A DNA stretch of 51,707 nt from Chitinophagaceae bacterium (GTDB lineage Bacteria > Bacteroidota > Bacteroidia > Chitinophagales > Chitinophagaceae), in NCBI GenBank assembly GCA_018335935.1, contig JAGXRG010000050.1:1-51707 (forward strand), read 5' to 3'. How positions within the stretch are numbered: the first letter of the stretch is position 1; the number at the start of each line of letters is the position of its first letter. The notes under the pieces were generated by a model. That model made no database searches, was not told the origin of the DNA, and saw only the letters and a program-made list of their open reading frames with translations. Made by a program: the position numbers and the translations under genes. Shown here piece by piece: positions 18,163-27,119 of the stretch.

Positions 18163-19068
18163 TTAAAGTTTTATTGGTGTTAAGGTGTAACCTCTTTGTT
18201 CTAATAAGTTTACAATGCCATCTGGACCTGCAAGATGTAAAGCACCTACAGCTATAAAAGTAGATTGGTTTTGAATAATTGTAGGAAGTTTTTTCATCCA
18301 ATTATCATTTCTATTTTTTAGTAATTCTTTTTCACTTCCAAATGTATCCAAGGCTTTTTGAGATATTTCAAACATTTTATTTAAATCGTGTGTAAACCAT
18401 GTTTTTATTAATTCATTGCCAGATTCTATTCCTTCTTTTTTATTGCGTAAAAAATATTGTAATTGCTCTATTTGCTTTTCAATTGGAGCATTAAATAAAA
18501 GGTTCATTTGTTCTTCAATAGTTTCTAAAGCAATTACTTTTTTGCCTTTTAGTTTTCCTTCATTAGCAAAATATTGATCAAGAGGAGAGCCTGTATATTT
18601 TTTTATTAACTCCTCATTATTTTTCATTAAATATACAAAAGACAATGTAATCATAATATTCATAGGCTTCAACTGATTCAATGGTTCTATGCCTACTTGA
18701 AGTGTAGATTTTAGTTCAGCATCTAAACTATCTGTAAAAGGCTTATCTAAAAAATCAGTTAATTTCTTGTCGAACATGAATCCTGCAGTTGAAGCTTGCA
18801 TCATTTTAGCAGAATCCATTTCAATTTCTACCACAACAGCTTTGGATTTAGTGTGTGCTTTTTTTACGAGAGGAATTTCATTTAAATAACTATCATTAAT
18901 TAAATGATAAGTGCCAAATATCCAGCTAGTATCTTTTAGTCCATTGCCTGTAACAGCATAAAAGTTGGTTGGTGTGTTGCTTTTAGTTTGTGCAATAGAA
19001 AACTTATTTAAGAAAGAGAATAAAATAAATAAGCCTGCAATTTTTAGGGTTTGTTTTTTGAAATACAT
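18163..19068 (-). CDS. TraB/GumN family protein
   Basis: 301 aa with a signal peptide (1-26, ending SIAQ). TraB/GumN hallmarks are the first GxxH motif in SWIFGTYHLI (about residues 48-57) and the second in IAVGALHLAGPDGIVNLLEQRGY near the C-terminus; conserved Glu residues (VVVEIEMD) are also present. The fold is shared with Tiki metalloproteases and some erythromycin-esterase-like proteins; the bacterial role is poorly known. It heads a run with the ECF sigma factor and the putative anti-sigma, suggesting a periplasmic quality-control function. Confidence 0.82.
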   Translation of the reverse strand: MYFKKQTLKIAGLFILFSFLNKFSIAQTKSNTPTNFYAVTGNGLKDTSWIFGTYHLINDSYLNEIPLVKKAHTKSKAVVVEIEMDSAKMMQASTAGFMFDKKLTDFLDKPFTDSLDAELKSTLQVGIEPLNQLKPMNIMITLSFVYLMKNNEELIKKYTGSPLDQYFANEGKLKGKKVIALETIEEQMNLLFNAPIEKQIEQLQYFLRNKKEGIESGNELIKTWFTHDLNKMFEISQKALDTFGSEKELLKNRNDNWMKKLPTIIQNQSTFIAVGALHLAGPDGIVNLLEQRGYTLTPIKL

Positions 19069-19350
19069 ATAATTTTTTTATTGATTTTAGGTTGTGTCAT
19101 ACTAATAACAAATCATTAGTAACACTTCAATAAAAATTATTACAAGGAAAGGGAAAATATTTTTTCTTACTAAAATTAATAGATTAAAACTCTTGCTAAT
19201 GTTGTTATGGAAAAGCCTTATAACAAAAGATATTAAAAGAATAGAATTAGGAAGCAACAAGCTGCATAGAGCTAAGTTGTTGCTAAAAGCAAAATAGATT
19301 TGACAACTTTTTAAAAGTTGTCAAATCTTATATTAGATTAATAAACTAAT
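19069..19350. other. Intergenic segment with hairpins
   Basis: No gene is visible. It holds half of a family A REP (TTGCTAAAAGCAA at 19280-19292) and, at 19297-19327, a perfect 15-bp inverted repeat (GATTTGACAACTTTT and its complement). On the minus strand the latter lies 24 nt beyond the stop of the pepF tail copy and is followed by T-rich sequence, so it looks like the original pepF terminator. Confidence 0.6.
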
Positions 19351-19464
19351 TTACAACTTCTCCATCTCACTATTTACAAACTCCATTAGTGTTTTAATAT
19401 GGTTAGGAGATAAATCAAATTTTAAACCTGCAGCTTCATACAATTCAGGTAAAGTTTTTGTTCC
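19351..19464 (-). pseudogene. Duplicated 3' end of pepF
   Basis: 114 bp that align without gaps to 20200-20313, the end of the intact M3 oligopeptidase gene, with 7 differences. Read in frame it still encodes the last 37 residues and the stop; five differences are synonymous and two change a residue (Ser to Asn, Arg to Ser). It is therefore a diverged allele-like gene tail rather than random sequence. It abuts a family A REP hairpin at 19473 that marks the edge of the RAYT insertion. Confidence 0.85.
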
Positions 19465-19472
19465 TTTAAGCT

Positions 19473-19519
19473 CTTCGAGGCTTGTAGCCTCGAAGCCTTA
19501 TCTTATTGCTTTTAGCAAT
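19473..19519. repeat. REP hairpins on the 3' side of the first RAYT
   Basis: CTTCGAGGCT-TGT-AGCCTCGAAG (19473-19495) and ATTGCT-TTT-AGCAAT (19505-19519). These are the family A pair in inverted orientation relative to the copy at 20139-20185, and they overlap the RAYT stop codon. Confidence 0.85.
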
Positions 19520-20081
19520 AAATATAAAATAAAAAATCAATATCTATCAATCCTTTGCCAGAAGTATAATTCGAAGCACTACTATAAATGTAATGTTCTG
19601 GTTCTGCAACAAGATTTGCTCTAACAGGATTTTGATGTATATAATTTATTTTGCTGATTAAAAATTCTTTTGAATAAATATTTTCTGGATGATTGTTATT
19701 GGTCCATACTTTAAAAAAATCATTTGCGTTTGTGCCTTTAGCATAATAAGCAAACATGTATAAAAGCCAATCTCTTCTACTCTCATTTTCACTTTCAATA
19801 CTTTTTAAAATGGACTTACTCGTAAATGTTTTAAAGTCACGAACAACATCACTTAAATTATTATTTGTTGCAGTCCAAATTGTATGAATGTGATTAGACA
19901 TGATTACATAAGCTGCAATCTTTAAACCTTTATTATTTTGACAATACTTAAAACTTTCAATGATAATATCTCTATAACGAGTTCTTGAAAAAATATCAAT
20001 CCAGCCCATTACTGTAAAAGTTAAAAAATGAGTGGAGGCTTGGTCTCTAATTTTATAGCCATCTGCAAATTCGTAACTCAT
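19512..20081 (-). mobile_element. REP-associated tyrosine transposase (RAYT, Y1/HUH family)
   Basis: 189 aa of the IS200/IS605-like TnpA-REP family. The HUH metal motif is MSNHIHTIW (about 62-70) and the conserved region after it (NDFFKVWTNNNHPENIYSKEFLISKINYIHQNPVRANLV) contains the family's YIHQNPV motif; the Y1 nucleophile is expected in the C-terminal helix (Tyr in INYIHQNP). It is intact. Inverted REP hairpins flank it on both sides (19473-19519 and 20139-20185), and the whole unit lies between pepF and a duplicated pepF tail. Such enzymes bind and nick REP hairpins and are thought to spread REPINs. Confidence 0.9.
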
Positions 20082-20138
20082 ATATTAATTTTAATTGCTA
20101 AAAACAATAAGATAAAGCTACAAAATTTGTATAAAAAA

Positions 20139-20185
20139 GTTGCTAGAAGCAAGAGGATAAAACTACGAGGCTACAAGCCTCGTAG
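20139..20185. repeat. REP hairpins on the 5' side of the first RAYT
   Basis: TTGCTAGAAGCAA (20140-20152) followed by CTACGAGGCT-ACA-AGCCTCGTAG (20163-20185). The order and loop match the solo copy at 16687-16734. It lies 14 nt beyond the pepF stop codon. Confidence 0.85.
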
Positions 20186-20199
20186 AGCAATACAATAAT

Positions 20200-21918
20200 T
20201 TACAACTTCTCCATCTCACGATTTACAAACTCCATTAATGTTTTAATATGGCTAGGAGATAAATCGAATTTTAAGCCTGCAGCTTCGTACAATTCAGGTA
20301 AAGTTTTAGTTCCACCCAAACTTAAAGCGTTAATATAATTTCTAATTCCTAATTCCTTATCCCTAATATATTGCATCCATAAACCAATAGCACCAAGTTG
20401 TGCAATACCATATTCTATATAATAAAATGGTACTTCAAATAAATGTAATTGTCTTTGCCACCCTGTTTTTCTGTATTCTTCTAGTCCAGAAATATCCATT
20501 ACTCCAGTTGAAAATTCATTTGTGATTTGTAACCACATGTTTGTTCTTTCTTCAATAGAATGATTTGGATTTTCGTACACCCAATGTTGAAATTTATCTA
20601 TGGTTGCAATCCATGGAAAAATAGTAATCACTCTTTCTAATTGGTGTTCTTTAGCACGTTTCAACTCTTCATTACTATCAAAAAAACTTTCCCAATGATT
20701 CATGCTAAATAATTCCATGGCCATACTAGCCACTTCAGCAATTTCCATGGGATATTCTTTAAAAGCACTCAATTCTAAATTGTGTGTAAGAAAAGAATGT
20801 ATGGCATGACCACCTTCATGAACCATAGTAGTAACATCATCCATTTGTCCTGCTGCATTCATAAAAATAAATGGAGCACCCGATTCAGCTAATGGGCAAT
20901 TATAACCACCTGGAGCTTTTCCTTTTCTGCTTTCTAAATCAAAATGTCCAAGTTCATTCATCTTCTTTAAACAATCTGCAAAAAGAGAATTCATTTGCTC
21001 AAAACATGCTACAGATTTTTCATATAATTCTTTTCCGGTTGTAAAGGGTTTTAGTGGTTCTGTGCCTTCAGGTTCAGCTTCAGTATCCCAAGGTCGTAAA
21101 GTATCTATACCCAATTTTTGTTTTTTGTGTTGATAGATTTTTTCTACCAAAGGAACAATATGCTGTTTAACGGCTTCATGAAAATTGTAACAATCTTCTT
21201 TGGTATAATCGAACCTTCCTAATTCAACAAATTTGTAATCTCTATAATTCTCAAACCCAGCATTAACAGCTATTTGGTGGCGTTTTTGAATGAGTGTTGT
21301 GTACAGTTCATGCAGTTGATCTTTATCAACCATTCTTCTTTCATTAATTTTTCTGTATACAGATTCTCTTAATGTTCTATCATGACTATGCAAAAATTTT
21401 CCGGCTTGCTGTAGGGTATATTCTTTTCCTTCAACTTCAATAGTCATGGCACCAGAAATAACACCAAACTGTTGTTGCATGACACTTAACTCTGCTTGAA
21501 TGGGAATATTTTCTTCTCTGTATAAATCAATATTCTTCTTTACAGAACGGATATAAGTATGATATTTTTTTTGATCTAATTCTTTAGTAAATTCACAAGC
21601 CATGAACTTTCTATTCAGTGCATCTGCATAGGGTTGAAGCTTGGGTTGAATTTCCATACAGAAAAAATTAAAGGCCTCTTCTAGACTTTTATTAGTTGTA
21701 TCACAGGTCATTTTTATTTGTCGCCAACAAGCATCTTCACTCACTACAGCTTCAAGCTCACTCATATCTTTCAACCAATTTTCTAAATCGGTTTTGCTAT
21801 CTATTTTTCTATCTGTAAGATTTTTAAAAAAGGGCTCTAAAGTTTCCCAATTTGTTACAATAAAATTTTGAGGAACAAATTTTCTAGGTAGTTTTTGTAT
21901 ATCAGCTGTTAAATTCAT
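20200..21918 (-). CDS. pepF: M3 family oligoendopeptidase
   Basis: 572 aa, near the usual 560-600 of PepF-like enzymes. The zinc site is HEGGH (367-371) in MVHEGGHAIHSF, with the downstream Glu ligand in MEIAEVASMAMELF (about 395). M3 peptidases cleave short peptides in the cytoplasm; no signal peptide is visible. Its last 114 bp are repeated at 19351-19464 on the far side of the RAYT, and its original terminator probably lies there too. Confidence 0.93.
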   Translation of the reverse strand: MNLTADIQKLPRKFVPQNFIVTNWETLEPFFKNLTDRKIDSKTDLENWLKDMSELEAVVSEDACWRQIKMTCDTTNKSLEEAFNFFCMEIQPKLQPYADALNRKFMACEFTKELDQKKYHTYIRSVKKNIDLYREENIPIQAELSVMQQQFGVISGAMTIEVEGKEYTLQQAGKFLHSHDRTLRESVYRKINERRMVDKDQLHELYTTLIQKRHQIAVNAGFENYRDYKFVELGRFDYTKEDCYNFHEAVKQHIVPLVEKIYQHKKQKLGIDTLRPWDTEAEPEGTEPLKPFTTGKELYEKSVACFEQMNSLFADCLKKMNELGHFDLESRKGKAPGGYNCPLAESGAPFIFMNAAGQMDDVTTMVHEGGHAIHSFLTHNLELSAFKEYPMEIAEVASMAMELFSMNHWESFFDSNEELKRAKEHQLERVITIFPWIATIDKFQHWVYENPNHSIEERTNMWLQITNEFSTGVMDISGLEEYRKTGWQRQLHLFEVPFYYIEYGIAQLGAIGLWMQYIRDKELGIRNYINALSLGGTKTLPELYEAAGLKFDLSPSHIKTLMEFVNREMEKL

Positions 21919-21976
21919 AGTAAATTTTAGATTGCAAATGTAGCTTGATTAAAGAAATTTTATTTTTACATTTTTT

Positions 21977-22840
21977 ATGAAGAAAATATTATTACTTACA
22001 AGCTGTTTTTTTATGTTGAGTTATTCTCAAGCTCAGATTTTGAAGAAAAATAAAAAGACATTACTTGACAGTGCCTATATTAAAGAAGTTGAAGACAAAA
22101 TTGAACCAGATAAAATACTTCATGCAGAACCTTTGTATATTGATTTGATTAGAGACTTGGGAGCACGAAAAGGCGAAAGAGAGTGGAATGTGGCTATGGG
22201 TTTAGTTGATAAAAATAATTTCGATAAGTATGAAGCATTAGTTGAGTATGAATTTGCACCAATTAACAGGTTGGGTTTTGAAGTTGAGCTACCTTTTTCA
22301 TTTTATTATCGTACAAATCAAAATACAGCTTCACCAAAAAGTAAATTGAATAGTTTAAAACTTGCTACTCAGTATACTTTTTATGTTTCTAATAAGCATA
22401 AAACATCAATGGCAGTTGGTTATATTCACGAATTTCAGTTAACAGAATTTAGTAGCTATGGAAAAGAAAAATTATTAACTGGTAATGTATACAATCCTTT
22501 TTTTATAGCTGCAAAACGTTGGGGCCAAAATTTTCATACTTTATTATATACTGGTCCACAATTTATTTCAAATTTTTCTGAGTCAACTCATCATGTTAAT
22601 TGGCAAATCAATTCTAGCTTTCACTATTTAATACCCGGAACTAGAAATTTTATTGGGATTGAATTTAATAAAGAAATATCTGAACATGATTTTGATATGA
22701 CTATAAGACCTCAAATGCGATTGGCAATAACTGATCATCTAATGATTGGAATTGTAACAGGCATCCCAATTTCACGAGAGAACGAAAGATTTAGTTCTTT
22801 TTTTAGATTAATATATGAACCTCCACACCTGAAAAAATAA
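21977..22840 (+). CDS. HAEPLYID family protein (predicted outer-membrane barrel)
   Basis: 287 aa with a signal peptide (1-20, ending SQAQ). The family-naming motif HAEPLYIDLIRDLGARKGEREWNV is present (residues 50-73). The rest alternates hydrophobic and polar residues with frequent aromatics at strand ends (YEFAPINRLGFEVELPFSFYY, MRLAITDHLMIGIVTGIP), as in outer-membrane beta-barrels. The molecular role is unknown. Transcribed divergently from pepF. Confidence 0.85.
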   Translation: MKKILLLTSCFFMLSYSQAQILKKNKKTLLDSAYIKEVEDKIEPDKILHAEPLYIDLIRDLGARKGEREWNVAMGLVDKNNFDKYEALVEYEFAPINRLGFEVELPFSFYYRTNQNTASPKSKLNSLKLATQYTFYVSNKHKTSMAVGYIHEFQLTEFSSYGKEKLLTGNVYNPFFIAAKRWGQNFHTLLYTGPQFISNFSESTHHVNWQINSSFHYLIPGTRNFIGIEFNKEISEHDFDMTIRPQMRLAITDHLMIGIVTGIPISRENERFSSFFRLIYEPPHLKK

Positions 22841-22842
22841 AA

Positions 22843-23625
22843 TTACTTTATTCCTTCTACTACCCCCAAACTGAACAAAGCATAATCGTATTTCACAGGA
22901 TCCTTGCTATCAAATACTTTCAACGAATTGGTTAAATCTACAGCATGTTGCCAATTGGTTTTTGTTGTTTCAATTAAGCCTAATTGATGAGCTACTTTTA
23001 CCACATGCACATCCATGGGTATAATGAGTTGAGATGATTTTATTGTTTTCCAGATACCAAAGTCAACACCATGCTCATCTTCTCTAACCATCCATCTCAA
23101 AAACATATTTAATCTTTTGCAAGCAGAATTTTTAAATGGTGCTGCAATATGTTTATGTGTTCTTGAAGGATAGTTTTGAAAGAGTTTTGGATTGAAGAAA
23201 TACTGATGATAACCATTTAATGCTTGTTCAATATTTTCATCATCTTTATTCATCCATATAGTAAATGCTGTTTCTAAAGATGTTTCTTTTTGATAATGAT
23301 GATGAAGAAAACGAATAAAGTGACTTAAATCTATTTGGTTGAAAGTTCTATGAACAAAGGGTTTGATGTTTTTAGGTTGATGATTGATAATAAAATCATG
23401 CGGTGCATAATCCATTATCTCTAACAATTTTTTGCAAGAAGTAATAATAGATTTTCTATTTCCCCAAGAAAGAGTTGCAGCAAAAAATGCAGCAATTTCT
23501 ATGTCTTGTTGTTGAGTAAATTGATGAGGAATAGATATTGGATCTAATTCAATAAAATCTATATGATTGTACTGCTCAACTTTTTTATTAAGAAGTTGAA
23601 TGATATGTTTAGGTATAGGCCTCAA
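22843..23625 (-). CDS. TIGR02757 family protein (DUF2400)
   Basis: 260 aa. Family motifs are readable: DPISIPHQFTQQQDIEIAAFFAATLSWGNRKSI near the N-terminus, then KRLNMFLRWMVREDEHGVDFGIW and the closing VDLTNSLKVFDSKDPVKYDYALFSLGV. The helical repeat with RLNMFLRWMVR resembles HhH-GPD DNA-repair proteins, but no activity has been assigned in this family to my knowledge. It converges on the HAEPLYID gene with 2 nt between the stops. Confidence 0.85.
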   Translation of the reverse strand: MRPIPKHIIQLLNKKVEQYNHIDFIELDPISIPHQFTQQQDIEIAAFFAATLSWGNRKSIITSCKKLLEIMDYAPHDFIINHQPKNIKPFVHRTFNQIDLSHFIRFLHHHYQKETSLETAFTIWMNKDDENIEQALNGYHQYFFNPKLFQNYPSRTHKHIAAPFKNSACKRLNMFLRWMVREDEHGVDFGIWKTIKSSQLIIPMDVHVVKVAHQLGLIETTKTNWQHAVDLTNSLKVFDSKDPVKYDYALFSLGVVEGIK

Positions 23626-23647
23626 GCCTTATGAAAATTGAGTTGTA

Positions 23648-24385
23648 TTAATTAATAATATAATCTGCTTTAACTGTAATTGAAGCAGTTTTTAATCGTG
23701 ATGATGTATTGAAAGAACCTCCATATTCATAAGATTCATTTTGGTTTTTTCCAACAATTTGAAACACACCCATATTAGCTCTCTTTAAACTCCCTAAACC
23801 ACCACCTGCACTTTTGGCCATAGTTTCTGCACGAAGTTTAGCATCGGCAGAGGCTTTGGCTAATAAATCTATTTTTAGTTCAGAAAGTTTTGAGTAGTAG
23901 TATGAGGGCAAACCAGAATTTAATTCTATACCTTTTTCAATTAAATCTGTCACTTTTCTTGAAACTGCTTCAACTAAATCTAATTCTTTTGAATCTACAC
24001 TTACTGTTTGAGATAAGGCATAGCCATTGAATGTTCTTCCAACATATTTTCCATTACTATCGTATTTATCTTCTTCTAGTCTTTGAACATTTACTGCAGA
24101 GAATAATAAATTTTCTTCTTTAAGTCCTTTTGCAATTAAATAATTCTTCACCACAGTTTCATCAGCTTTTAAAGCTGCATAAGCCGATTTTAAATCGAAT
24201 GAATTTCTGCTATAAGTAGCTCTCCAGCTAATCATATCACTCTCAAAATCTTTTTCACCTAATCCAGTAACGGCAATAGATTCACTCACTTTGAATTTAT
24301 ATTTATAAGCCCCACTAATAATTGCTACAGAAAAAATTAGTGATAAGCCAATAATAATGGCTATGAAGTTTTTACTAGTAAACAT
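23648..24385 (-). CDS. SIMPL domain protein (DUF541)
   Basis: 245 aa with an N-terminal transmembrane/signal segment (7-26). The SIMPL domain follows: ESIAVTGLGEKDFESDMISWRATY, then NVQRLEEDKYDSNGKYVGRTFNGYALSQTVSV and the typical Ala-rich ...LLAKASADAKLRAETMAKSAGGGLGSLKRANMGVFQI. SIMPL proteins are periplasmic and poorly characterised, with links to stress defence in other bacteria. It lies 30 nt after the PorE-like gene and may share its transcript. Confidence 0.88.
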   Translation of the reverse strand: MFTSKNFIAIIIGLSLIFSVAIISGAYKYKFKVSESIAVTGLGEKDFESDMISWRATYSRNSFDLKSAYAALKADETVVKNYLIAKGLKEENLLFSAVNVQRLEEDKYDSNGKYVGRTFNGYALSQTVSVDSKELDLVEAVSRKVTDLIEKGIELNSGLPSYYYSKLSELKIDLLAKASADAKLRAETMAKSAGGGLGSLKRANMGVFQIVGKNQNESYEYGGSFNTSSRLKTASITVKADYIIN

Positions 24386-24415
24386 ATATTTAATTTTAAG
24401 TTTTATGATATTGTT

Positions 24416-26314
24416 CTATAAATCTATGATTTCAAATTCTGTTCTTCTATTTTTTGCTCTTCCTTCTTCAGTATTATTATCTGCAATGGGCAATGTTGCT
24501 CCAAAACCTTTGTGAGCAAGTCTTGTAGCGTTGATGCCTTTCTGTATTAAATAATCTACTACAGCTTTAGCTCTATTATTAGAGAGTTTAATATTGTCTT
24601 CTGCTTTACCTACATTATCAGTAAATCCTTTGATTAATAATTTAAGACTTGAATTTTCATTAAGCAGTTGTAATAACTTATCTAATTCAACCATACTTAT
24701 AGGTAATAATTCATAAGAACCAGTCTCGAACTGAACATTTTTTAATGTAGTGCTGATGTTTTTTTGTATAGGTTGCAAAGCAATATTATTGATGTAAACA
24801 CTGTCTGGTTTTTCTTTACTTAGTTCGTACAAATTACTATAGTATAAATATCCTCTTCTGTTTACTACAAAAGTGTAATCCTTACCTGTTGGTAGAGGAA
24901 TAAAATACTTACCTAATTCATCTGCAGTAATTTTCATGATAGTTTTGTTAGTGGCATTATCAACTAATTCTACAGAACATGGAATGCCTTTTTTAGTAAT
25001 ACTATCAATCACTTGACCTTTTACATAAAGGGTTTTATAAGGACGAATATCTTCTCTCAATTCGAATTTATAAATGTCTAATCCACCCTTACTATCTGCT
25101 CTATCACTGGCATAATATGCTGTTCGTCCATCTGAAGAAATAGTAATGCTGCCTTCATCTTCAATTGTATTGATGGGATATCCTAAATTTTCTGGGATAC
25201 TCCAAGTTTCAGTTGAAGTTTTTCTGGCAATAAATAAATCTGTTTTTCCATAACCAGGCCAAGCATCTGATGTAAAATATAAAGTTTGATTATCTGCATG
25301 AATGTAAGGATACAATTCATTGCCTGCAGTATTAATGGCTTCACCCATGTTTATTGCTGGTCCCCATTTGCCATTGGCTTGTCGGGTGCTCATATATAAA
25401 TCTCTTCCTCCATAGCCTCCTGGTCTATCACTGGTGAAATAAAGTGTTCTGCTATCTGGACTAATACTTGGGCCACTATCCCAATATTGTGAGTTAATAT
25501 TTTCTCCTAAATTTTCAGGTTCACTCCAGCCTTCTGGTGTAATGTAAGAAATGTATAAATCGTAATTACCAAAACCTTGATTACCAAAATCTGCAGCAAA
25601 AATGAGCCATTCACCATCACTTGAAACTGTTGCTGCACCTTTCAAAATTGTTTTATTAATACTGCCTTCAATAATTTCTGCTTTAGAAAATTGGTTGTTA
25701 TGAATAGATGATTTTGCAAAATATTCTCCACGATTAATCATTCTGGAAAATACTAGTAAAGTATCACTAATACTCAGTGTTGGATAGTATTCTGAATGAA
25801 TAGTGTTTACACTATCTCCTAAATTAATGGGATTAAATCGATAGTTATTTCGTGAATGTTTATTTTGATAATCCACTGCAAACTCGTAAGATTTTTTTCT
25901 GTATAGTGCACTTCTGATACTTCTTTCATTCAATGATGGAATATTTAAAAATTCATTGATTTGAAATAAAGCTTCATCAAACCTTCCTAAACCTGCAAGG
26001 TTTATAGAGTAAGGCAATCTATAATAAGCAGCATAGTTACTGTCTCTATCAAAAGCATTTTTGTAATAAGCTACTGCATTTTTATAATCTTTTTTCTCTC
26101 CATAAACTCCGGCCAAAGAAAGATAAGCTTCAATATAGTTGGGGTCGGCAGTTAAGGCTTGTTGTAAGGTTACAATGGCATCATTCAAAAAGCCATCAGC
26201 TATCTGACTCATGCCTTGTGCATAAAGTTTTACTGCTCTAGGATTTTGAGTTCTGGTTTGAGTTTTTACTGATGTGCAACCTAACAATATGAAAAGAAAA
26301 ACAAAATAACGCAT
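24416..26314 (-). CDS. OmpA-family lipoprotein with TPR and PD40 repeats (PorE-like)
   Basis: 632 aa. Signal peptide II with lipobox LLGC (Cys13). Domains in order: TPR repeats (about 25-130), a PD40/WD40-like propeller (about 165-420; repeated SPDSRTLYFTSDRPGGYGGRDLY and FTSDAWPGYGKTDLF motifs), a carboxypeptidase-regulatory-like domain (about 425-510) and an OmpA C-terminal peptidoglycan-binding domain (525-632; KGFTDNVGKAEDNIKLSNNRAKAVVDYL). This exact order matches PorE of the type IX secretion system, which anchors the machine to peptidoglycan; Bacteroidota also have paralogues, so PorE itself is likely but not proven. Confidence 0.87.
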   Translation of the reverse strand: MRYFVFLFILLGCTSVKTQTRTQNPRAVKLYAQGMSQIADGFLNDAIVTLQQALTADPNYIEAYLSLAGVYGEKKDYKNAVAYYKNAFDRDSNYAAYYRLPYSINLAGLGRFDEALFQINEFLNIPSLNERSIRSALYRKKSYEFAVDYQNKHSRNNYRFNPINLGDSVNTIHSEYYPTLSISDTLLVFSRMINRGEYFAKSSIHNNQFSKAEIIEGSINKTILKGAATVSSDGEWLIFAADFGNQGFGNYDLYISYITPEGWSEPENLGENINSQYWDSGPSISPDSRTLYFTSDRPGGYGGRDLYMSTRQANGKWGPAINMGEAINTAGNELYPYIHADNQTLYFTSDAWPGYGKTDLFIARKTSTETWSIPENLGYPINTIEDEGSITISSDGRTAYYASDRADSKGGLDIYKFELREDIRPYKTLYVKGQVIDSITKKGIPCSVELVDNATNKTIMKITADELGKYFIPLPTGKDYTFVVNRRGYLYYSNLYELSKEKPDSVYINNIALQPIQKNISTTLKNVQFETGSYELLPISMVELDKLLQLLNENSSLKLLIKGFTDNVGKAEDNIKLSNNRAKAVVDYLIQKGINATRLAHKGFGATLPIADNNTEEGRAKNRRTEFEIIDL

Positions 26315-26378
26315 GTAAAAGCTTTGCTGCTAAGTTGATTGAATTTGCACAAACTTTAAGTTAAAATCTATGGTTTAT

Positions 26379-27110
26379 TTATGGAACGTTGATGTATTTA
26401 TGAATTTGTATACTTAACTGCCATTGTGGATTGGATTTGATATAATCTATAATTAATGGCGTTACAATTTCTCTTTTATCCCATTCTGGTTGAAGGTATA
26501 ATTTGCATGAAGGGCTAACCTGTGCAGCGTATTGTTCAGCCCAATCGAAATCGCTTTTATTGAATACTACAATTTTTAATTCGTTAGCTAAAGGTAAAAT
26601 TTCTGGTAAAGGAGCTTTGAATTTTTTGGGAGATAAGCAAATCCAATTCCATGAACCACTGAAAGGAGAGGAGCCAGAAGTTTCTATGTTAGTTTCAAAA
26701 CCTAATGCTTGTAATTGTTCTGTGAGTTCATCTAAATTGTGCATTAATGGTTCTCCACCTGTGATTACTACAATGGGTTTGATGTTGGAAGTTTGATGTT
26801 GGAGGTTAATTGTTTCTTGTTCCTCGTTTGTAGTTTCTAGTTTTTGGTTTTGACTTTTGACTTTTAACTTTTCTTCGTACTTCGTACTTTGTACTTCATA
26901 CTTTAATTTCTCTATAATCTCATCCACACTAAATTTTGGATGGGCTTCAGCATCCCAGCTATCTTTAACATCGCACCACACACAGCCCACATCACAGCCA
27001 CCTAAACGAATAAAATAAGCAGCTCTACCTTTATGAAATCCTTCACCTTGTAAGGTATAAAAAGATTCCATTACAGGAAGCATTGTACTATGTTCAACCA
27101 ATACACTCAA
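26379..27110 (-). CDS. queE: 7-carboxy-7-deazaguanine synthase, with a repeat-derived insert
   Basis: 243 aa radical SAM enzyme of queuosine/7-deazapurine synthesis. The start MESFYTLQGEGFHKGRAAYFIRLGGC and the cluster Cys39-x3-Cys43-x2-Cys46 are diagnostic, followed by VVITGGEPLMHN (SAM/substrate binding). The family is usually about 200-210 aa here; the extra length is a Gln/Lys/Thr/Asn/Glu-rich stretch at residues 70-110, encoded by degenerate heptamer repeats (26781-26905). The insert sits in the helix-to-GGEP connecting region, where variation may be tolerated. It precedes nothing on its own transcript except, upstream, folD 9 nt away. Confidence 0.9.
   Translation of the reverse strand: MSVLVEHSTMLPVMESFYTLQGEGFHKGRAAYFIRLGGCDVGCVWCDVKDSWDAEAHPKFSVDEIIEKLKYEVQSTKYEEKLKVKSQNQKLETTNEEQETINLQHQTSNIKPIVVITGGEPLMHNLDELTEQLQALGFETNIETSGSSPFSGSWNWICLSPKKFKAPLPEILPLANELKIVVFNKSDFDWAEQYAAQVSPSCKLYLQPEWDKREIVTPLIIDYIKSNPQWQLSIQIHKYINVP
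26781..26905. repeat. Degenerate heptamer repeats inside queE
   Basis: On the plus strand: runs of TTGATGT/TTGGAGG-, GACTTTT (GACTTTTGACTTTTAACTTTT) and GTACTTC (CGTACTTCGTACTTTGTACTTC) units. Several different 7-mers follow one another; the reading frame stays open through them. Confidence 0.8.
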
Positions 27111-27119
27111 AATAAAAAA

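Noticed and set aside
18161..18301. Longer N-terminus for the ECF sigma factor
   Set aside because: Those codons lie inside the TraB/GumN gene and encode Cys/Arg-rich residues unlike sigma region 2.
19351..20313. Simple long target-site duplication by the first RAYT
   Set aside because: The two copies differ at 7 of 114 positions, mostly synonymous, whereas a target duplication would begin identical; it remains possible if the event is old.
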